Shown in pieces: positions 17,708 to 22,445 of a stretch of DNA of 22,445 nucleotides. Source of the DNA: Glomus cerebriforme. Lineage: Eukaryota > Glomeromycota > Glomeromycetes > Glomerales > Glomeraceae. Numbering within the stretch: the stretch's first letter is position 1; the number at the start of each line of letters is the position of its first letter. The notes beneath the pieces are model-generated. The model was not told the origin of the DNA. It saw only the letters and a program-made list of their open reading frames with translations, and did no database searches. The DNA lies in NCBI GenBank assembly GCA_003550305.1, contig QKYT01000760.1:24654-47098 (forward strand). Direction: 5' to 3'. A program made the position numbers and the translations under genes.

Positions 17708-20641
17708 TTAAATAAAACTTTGTAATTCTTCAATATAATCTTCAAAAAAGCGTTTAACCAATTCAGCGTCTAAAACTACAATAAAATAATTATTAAAATT
17801 TATAATTATTAAGTATATAAATATAAAATGTAAGTACCTTCTTGGTTTTCAATTTTAACTCCTCTAGAATTTCTTGGCTTAGGAAGATGTGGAAAATTAA
17901 AAGAACGACTAGAATAAACTGCTTCTGGATGTAGCGCTATTTCGAATAAAGACTTTTGAGAAACATTGTCATCTGCTCTAATAAATTCATCTGTATCTAA
18001 AGTTCTCTCAGATACACGTAAGAAAGAACTACACCAAGATTCTAATTTTTGACGCAAATCAGATGAAGAAGGACTCTTTTCTGGATTTGCATCAAGACAT
18101 CGATTTGCCAATTGAAGTTCTTCAATATTATCTTCAAAAAAGCGTTTAACCAATTCAGGATCTGAAACTACAATAAAATAAAATAATTATTAAAACTTAT
18201 AATTATTAAGTATATAAATATAAAAATGTAAGTACCTTCTTGGTTTTCGATTTGAACTCCTCTAAAATTTCTTGACTTAGAAAGATGTGGAAAATTAAAA
18301 GAACGACTAGAATAAACTGCTTCTGGATGTAGCGCTATTCCAAATAAAGAATCTTGAGAAACATTGTCATCTGCTCTAATAAATTCAATTGTATCTGAAG
18401 TTCTCTCAGATACATATAATAAAGAATAACACCAAGATTCTAATTTTTGACGCAAATCAGATGAAGAAGGTCTCTTTTCTGGATTTGCGTCAAGACATCG
18501 ATTTGCCAAATCAATATAACATTGTGGCGTTCCTTTAGTAACACATGGTCTTAAACCATTACAAATTGCTAACGCAAGCTTCTTATTATGTGATACATTT
18601 CCAAAAGGAGGCTTTCCTGTTGACAACTCAATCATAATAATTCCAAAACTGTAAATATCACAAGCTGTGGTATAAGGTTTTCTGTCTAATATTTCAGGTG
18701 CTATATAAGGAAGAACTCCATATATATTTGAAGAATTAGGATTATTAAATATCAATGAATGTGCAAACCCTAAATCTGTAATTTTTGCCCTCTTTTCCCA
18801 ATCACTATTACTAAAATTGACCACATTTCTGCTATGCAAATCTCTATGAACGTAATGTAATTTGTGAATATGTTCCAGATTTTTTGAAATGCAATATAAA
18901 ATGCTTAATTTATCTTTCCACTTTAAATTCGAATAATTATTTTTAATATAATCTTTTAAATTTCCATTATCTGCATATTCCAAAACTAACATAAAATTTT
19001 CAGTTTTTGGATCTTTTGTTATTCCATAAAATTGAATTAATGAATCATTATAAAGTCTTTGAAATTTATAATGTGTCTTTATCTATACAAAAAAAAAATA
19101 TAAAATAAAAATAAAAAGAATTGTCAAAAAATCTAGCAAATATAAATAAATTTATTTAAATTTTAAAAAGTTTACCTCATTGATAAAAATATTAGTCATA
19201 TTATTTGAATGTTTAATTTCTTTAAGAGCAATTGTAATAGGATCGGAGCGGCTTTTTTTTCCATCTAAAACTTTAGGTTGTCCATCCAACCAGATGGCGG
19301 AATAAACTATAGCAAAACCTCCTTCACCAATTCGTTTAATATCTTTGAATCTATCAAAAGGAATCCATTCTAAATTCTCATAGTAGTGTTCTGCCCTACG
19401 TTGTGATTCATATATTAATTTATCCATTTCAGTATTTCCACTAGTTTTTCCCTCTCTTAAAAATCGACCTGGATCACATTTATTGCACCATGCCCATCCA
19501 GTATTTGGTTTTTCACAATCAAAACATAATTCTCTATATTTTTCAAGCCGCGATTTATACTTTTTAGATTCACAATTGTACCATTCCGTTTGATTATGTC
19601 GTTGATAACATTCATAACATAACTCAAATTGTTTAAATCCTTTTTTTTCACTTAAAGATAATTCTTCAAATTTTTTCATTTTTAGGTCAATTGGCTTCGA
19701 TTCACTTTTTTCTTTATATTCTTTAGGTTGATGTGTAGGTTCGAATTCTGGAATAGGGAGTCGCCAAGAAAGATCGACATAATTATTACTTCTAAAAATC
19801 GAGTTCCAAAAATTCTTGATTTGATATTTAGAGAGACCATCAAATTGTTTTTTAAGGTCCTGAATTACATACTCCCAATTGATATTGTAACTTTGATCTC
19901 CTGACGAATTATATTCTTGAACCAGTTCAGTAATATTTTTTTTTTCGTAATATTCTAAAAGTTTTTTACATGCTAATAAAAAAAAATAGATTAAAATAAG
20001 TACGATAAAAAATATTTGAAGTTAAAGATTTTACTTACATTCCGGATCGAGATAATTTCTCAAAATAAAGTACCAAAAATTCTTGACTTGATTTTCAGAA
20101 TAGAGGTTACCAAACTGTTTTTTAAGGTCCTGAACTAAAATCCTCCAATTGATATTGTAATTATATTTGGTACTGTACTTTTGATTTACTAGTCCAATAA
20201 TATATTCTTTTTCGTAATATCCAAAAGGTTTTTTACATACTAATAAAAAAAAAAAAAAATAGAAAAAAATATATTAAAATAAGTACGATAAAAATATAAG
20301 ATAAAGATTTTACTTACATTCCGGATTGAGATTATTTTTCCAACTGAATTTTTTTTTATAAAAAAATGTTTAATAAAATAATTTTATTTATTTATTTATT
20401 TTTTTTTAAAAATTTTTTTTTCAACTTACTGATTAAAAATTTGTCCTGCTGTATATTTTGGCATTAATCTACTAATTCTTGTAAAGCAATCACGATGATG
20501 TCCCAAACTTTCCATATAACTTATAATAAGAATTTCGTCCTACAAGAAAACATATCTTTTAATACAGTAAAAAAAAGCAAAAAACACATATATATGTAAT
20601 ACTTGTTTATATCGTACACTTTCACTGAATAGCACCACCAT
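17708..20641 (-). CDS. Myb/SANT-repeat, zinc-ribbon and TKL kinase fusion protein (copy 2)
   Basis: Eight exons with matching phases: 20641-20603, 20539-20430, 20343-20318, 20239-20039, 19972-19176, 19082-18236, 18167-17838 and 17775-17708, giving 805 aa. The start ATG follows an in-frame TAA. Residues 9-58 form a Myb-like repeat (QDEILIISYMESLG, RISRLMPKYTAGQIFNHWKN). Residues 60-122 and 127-187 are two related repeats with spaced Trp (W90/W114 and W158/W181) and Q(V/I)KNFW recognition-helix-like ends. Zinc-ribbon-like modules follow: a degenerate one (C244, C247, C259) and an intact one (C275, C278, C288, C291). The kinase domain spans about 335-610: GEGGFAIVYSA (341-351), Lys376, Glu391, HRDLHSRN (470-477), DLG (494-496) and APE (519-521), so all catalytic residues are present. 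It should phosphorylate Ser/Thr/Tyr; substrates are unknown. Myb-like and zinc-ribbon parts are encoded with the kinase N-lobe in one uninterrupted 797-nt exon, which argues against two genes. DNA binding is inferred. Confidence 0.8.
17722..18509 (-). repeat. Internal ~395-bp tandem duplication in the kinase 3' end (copy 2)
   Basis: Same internal duplication as at 14575-15362, so it arose before, or was spread with, the large duplication. In the second unit the kinase subdomain XI Arg (PEKRPSSSD) is changed to Ser (PEKSPSSSD). Confidence 0.85.
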
Positions 20642-20728
20642 GATCTTTTATCGTTTTATGAACCAAAAGAAAAATAAATAGTTTTTTTTTAATGCAGTGA
20701 AAAAGGAAAAATTAGACTACAACATTAT

Positions 20729-20736
20729 TTTTATAA
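20729..20736 (-). promoter_or_regulatory. Candidate TATA box of the Myb-kinase gene
   Basis: TATAAAAA on the - strand, about 90 bp upstream of the start codon at 20641. Position and sequence are plausible, but the region is AT-rich. Confidence 0.35.
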
Positions 20737-20893
20737 GCAAAAAACAACTCCGAACATCGCACAAAAATATTTTTTTTTTGCAAATCATTCCAAATCAATT
20801 TGTGAAACGTTTCTTGTAAGAACGGGTTATTTGTGTTGTATGTAACTCAATTTTCCTTTCATATATTAATCTCTATTCCATATGGAATTAGCG

Positions 20894-21172
20894 ATGTTAA
20901 GTAGCTCAAGTGATTGTTTTGCTTGTTTTAAGTGTCATTTTTTCTTCTAATAATATTAATATTATACTTGTTTATAACAATCTTTTTAATCAAGTTTAAT
21001 TAAAAGTAAGCAATTTAACCTATCTATAATGAGAAATCCATATTTTTAATGGTCAGGAAAATTTTCTTTATGAATAATTAATCAATTTTTCAAATAAAAT
21101 TACTTGTTAGAAGAAAACAATCAGACTCATCCATATTTAACAATTTCAAATTACTTCCAAGCTACTTAACAT
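20894..21172. repeat. Sequence bounded by perfect 13-bp inverted repeats
   Basis: ATGTTAAGTAGCT (20894-20906) and AGCTACTTAACAT (21160-21172) face each other 253 bp apart. The interior is AT-rich and noncoding. Flanks give no obvious target duplication, so a transposon origin is only possible. It lies just upstream of the Myb-kinase promoter. Confidence 0.4.
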
Positions 21173-21315
21173 AGCTCTTAACATCCTCTAAATTATTCCA
21201 CGATACTGTTTATAATATTTTATATTTTAGCTCCGTGGTTTATTTAATCCCTTAGAGCTCAATCAAATTTGTTCCCGTATTACTGTAAATAATAAATCTC
21301 GGTCAAGGATCATCA

Positions 21316-21538
21316 TCAGGGAGTCGCAAAGAAAGATCAATACGTTATTACTTCTAATAATCGAACCCCAAAAATTCTTGACATGATTTTCAGAATAAAG
21401 ATTACCAAAATTATTTTTCTAAATCACGAATTACATTCTTCCAATTGATATTTGACTTTTGATTTCTTGACGTTTTATATTTTTGAGCCAATTCGATTAT
21501 ATATTTTTTTTCGTAATATCCTAAAGGCTTTTTACATA
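21316..21538 (-). pseudogene. Decayed Myb-like repeat exon
   Basis: The acceptor CGATTAG is followed by CKKPLGYYEKKYIIELAQKY, then NINWKNVIRDLEK and a stop. The match to the Myb-like repeats of the 17708-20641 gene continues in another frame (NFGNLYSENHVKNFW, SIIRSNN), and a second shift destroys the DLSWRLP segment. At least two frame lesions show it is a broken copy. No kinase sequence follows; the left side runs into noncoding DNA. Confidence 0.65.
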
Positions 21539-21599
21539 CTAATCGAAAAAAATAGAAAAAATAAATAAATAATATATATTTTTTGCGTTGCATGTACTG

Positions 21600-22131
21600 T
21601 AACTCAATTTTTCTATTTCCTTTTTTATAAATTAGACAGTAAATAAAGATTATCTACTTGAATTTATACAGATGATACGATATTTTCATTAAAATCTTTT
21701 AAAGTATGTTATTAAAAGTTACATTGTTATTTTCATAACTATTATTTTTTCAAGTTGGATAACTATTTTTTTTTTATATTGATTAATGTATCTCTATTAA
21801 AAAATTATATCCGTCTAATAATCCGATGGATTATAATTCATAGTGTTTTTTTAGAATTATAGCATATACACGAAAAGAAACGAATGGAATCCTGAAGTGA
21901 ATAAATATTATAACTTTATAGTTACTTATTTTAAGTAGCTGTACGAATTTATATTCTATAATTAAAATTATAAATTAAAAGATTCTAAATTCTTAAAAGT
22001 TTAATCGTAACAAAAACTATTAAACTACCACTACTTAATTTATTTTATAAATACAACTACAAAATTTACTTAAATTGGATTATTTGTATTAGTACAATTT
22101 CTTAATTGCTTAATATTCATATTAGATTCTA
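21600..22131. other. AT-rich intergenic region
   Basis: No gene, RNA or clear repeat seen between the Myb-like remnant and the next gene's stop codon. Confidence 0.45.
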
Positions 22132-22445
22132 TTAAATAATAGGTTTCATCTCATCCGGAAAATAGGAACATTCCGTATAAGATTTCATCTCGTCCGGTGT
22201 TTGCGATTTGTTTTCACGAATATTATTATCGTACCTTTCTCTAAGTTCATGAACTATAAAAGATATAATTAACTCAATTACTCTTTTTTTTTTAAAAAAA
22301 ACGAAATTAAAATTATATTACTTACATTTTTCTTTTTCTAATGGTTTCATTTCATCTGGCGGCACACATGACTTTTTTTCATAAAGATAAATATTTCTAA
22401 ATTGAACTACAAAAGATTTAATTAATTTTAGTAGCTTTTTTTTTA
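22132..22445 (-). CDS. 3' end of a gene with repeated PDEM motifs (partial)
   Basis: Two exons fit by splice signals and phase: 22406-22326 (acceptor TTTTGTAG, donor GTAAGTAA) and 22253-22132 (acceptor TTTTATAG, stop TAA at 22132-22134). They encode QFRNIYLYEKKSC, VPPDEMKPLEKEK, then FHELRERYDNNIRENKSQ, TPDEMKS and FPDEMKPII. The motif (P/T/F)PDEMK(P/S) appears three times in about 65 residues, and both exons start in the same phase, consistent with repeats of short exons. Sequence from 22407 to the edge is intron-like. Upstream exons and identity are beyond the window. Confidence 0.6.

Larger units (their letters stand above)
17171..19278. repeat. Segmental duplication, right copy
   Basis: Counterpart of 14024-16131 at +3147. 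It includes the copy 2 downstream flank 17171-17707, which contains no gene. Identity falls sharply to the right of 19278. Confidence 0.95.

Noticed and set aside
19738..19752. GGTTCGAATTC, resembling a tRNA B box
   Set aside because: It lies inside the continuous Myb-kinase exon (coding PEFEP on the - strand), and no tRNA A box or acceptor stem surrounds it.

Overview
The window looks like nuclear DNA of an arbuscular mycorrhizal fungus (Glomeromycotina, Rhizophagus-like). The evidence is the very AT-rich base composition, introns of about 60-95 bp with GTAAGT-like donors, and a tyrosine-kinase-like (TKL) kinase whose CxxC zinc-ribbon-like leader and divergent kinase core resemble the large kinase families of these fungi. 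The taxonomic call is from memory of those families, not from a search.

Positions 1-9690 hold three tandem copies (A 548-3400, B 4108-7110, C 7813-9690) of a multi-kb unit. Each unit carries, on the + strand, a small three-exon gene with a TATAAATA box. Its predicted proteins (177, 177 and 193 aa) share a helical N-terminal part and end in 3-4 copies of a 20-residue repeat (SFTRIPVSSLLNPPL...). Downstream on the - strand each unit has the decayed remains of another gene, in a different state in each copy. Units A and B also share a further + strand coding remnant.

Positions 9691-14560 are mostly AT-rich spacer around one clear - strand gene (11187-12497). It predicts a secreted or membrane-anchored protein with a signal peptide, a three-lobed beta-trefoil lectin-like domain, an aerolysin/ETX-MTX2-like domain and a C-terminal transmembrane segment. 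Just upstream lie a 118-bp MITE-like element with TA flanks and a separate imperfect hairpin with arms of about 42 bp.

Positions 14024-20641 hold two tandem - strand kinase genes. About 2.1 kb is repeated at a constant offset of 3147 bp with only two substitutions seen, then similarity drops abruptly inside the kinase N-lobe. One N (17170) lies between the copies and cuts off the 5' end of copy 1. Copy 2 can be read completely: eight exons with consistent phase, 805 aa, encoding three Myb/SANT-like repeats, two zinc-ribbon-like modules (one degenerate), a TKL kinase domain with all catalytic residues, and a duplicated C-terminal kinase segment. The joining of Myb-like repeats to a kinase in one reading frame is the most interesting observation. 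A decayed Myb-like exon lies further right (21316-21538), and the window ends in the last two exons of another - strand gene with repeated PDEM motifs.

All gene models are hand-built from splice signals and phase. No database search or transcript evidence was available.
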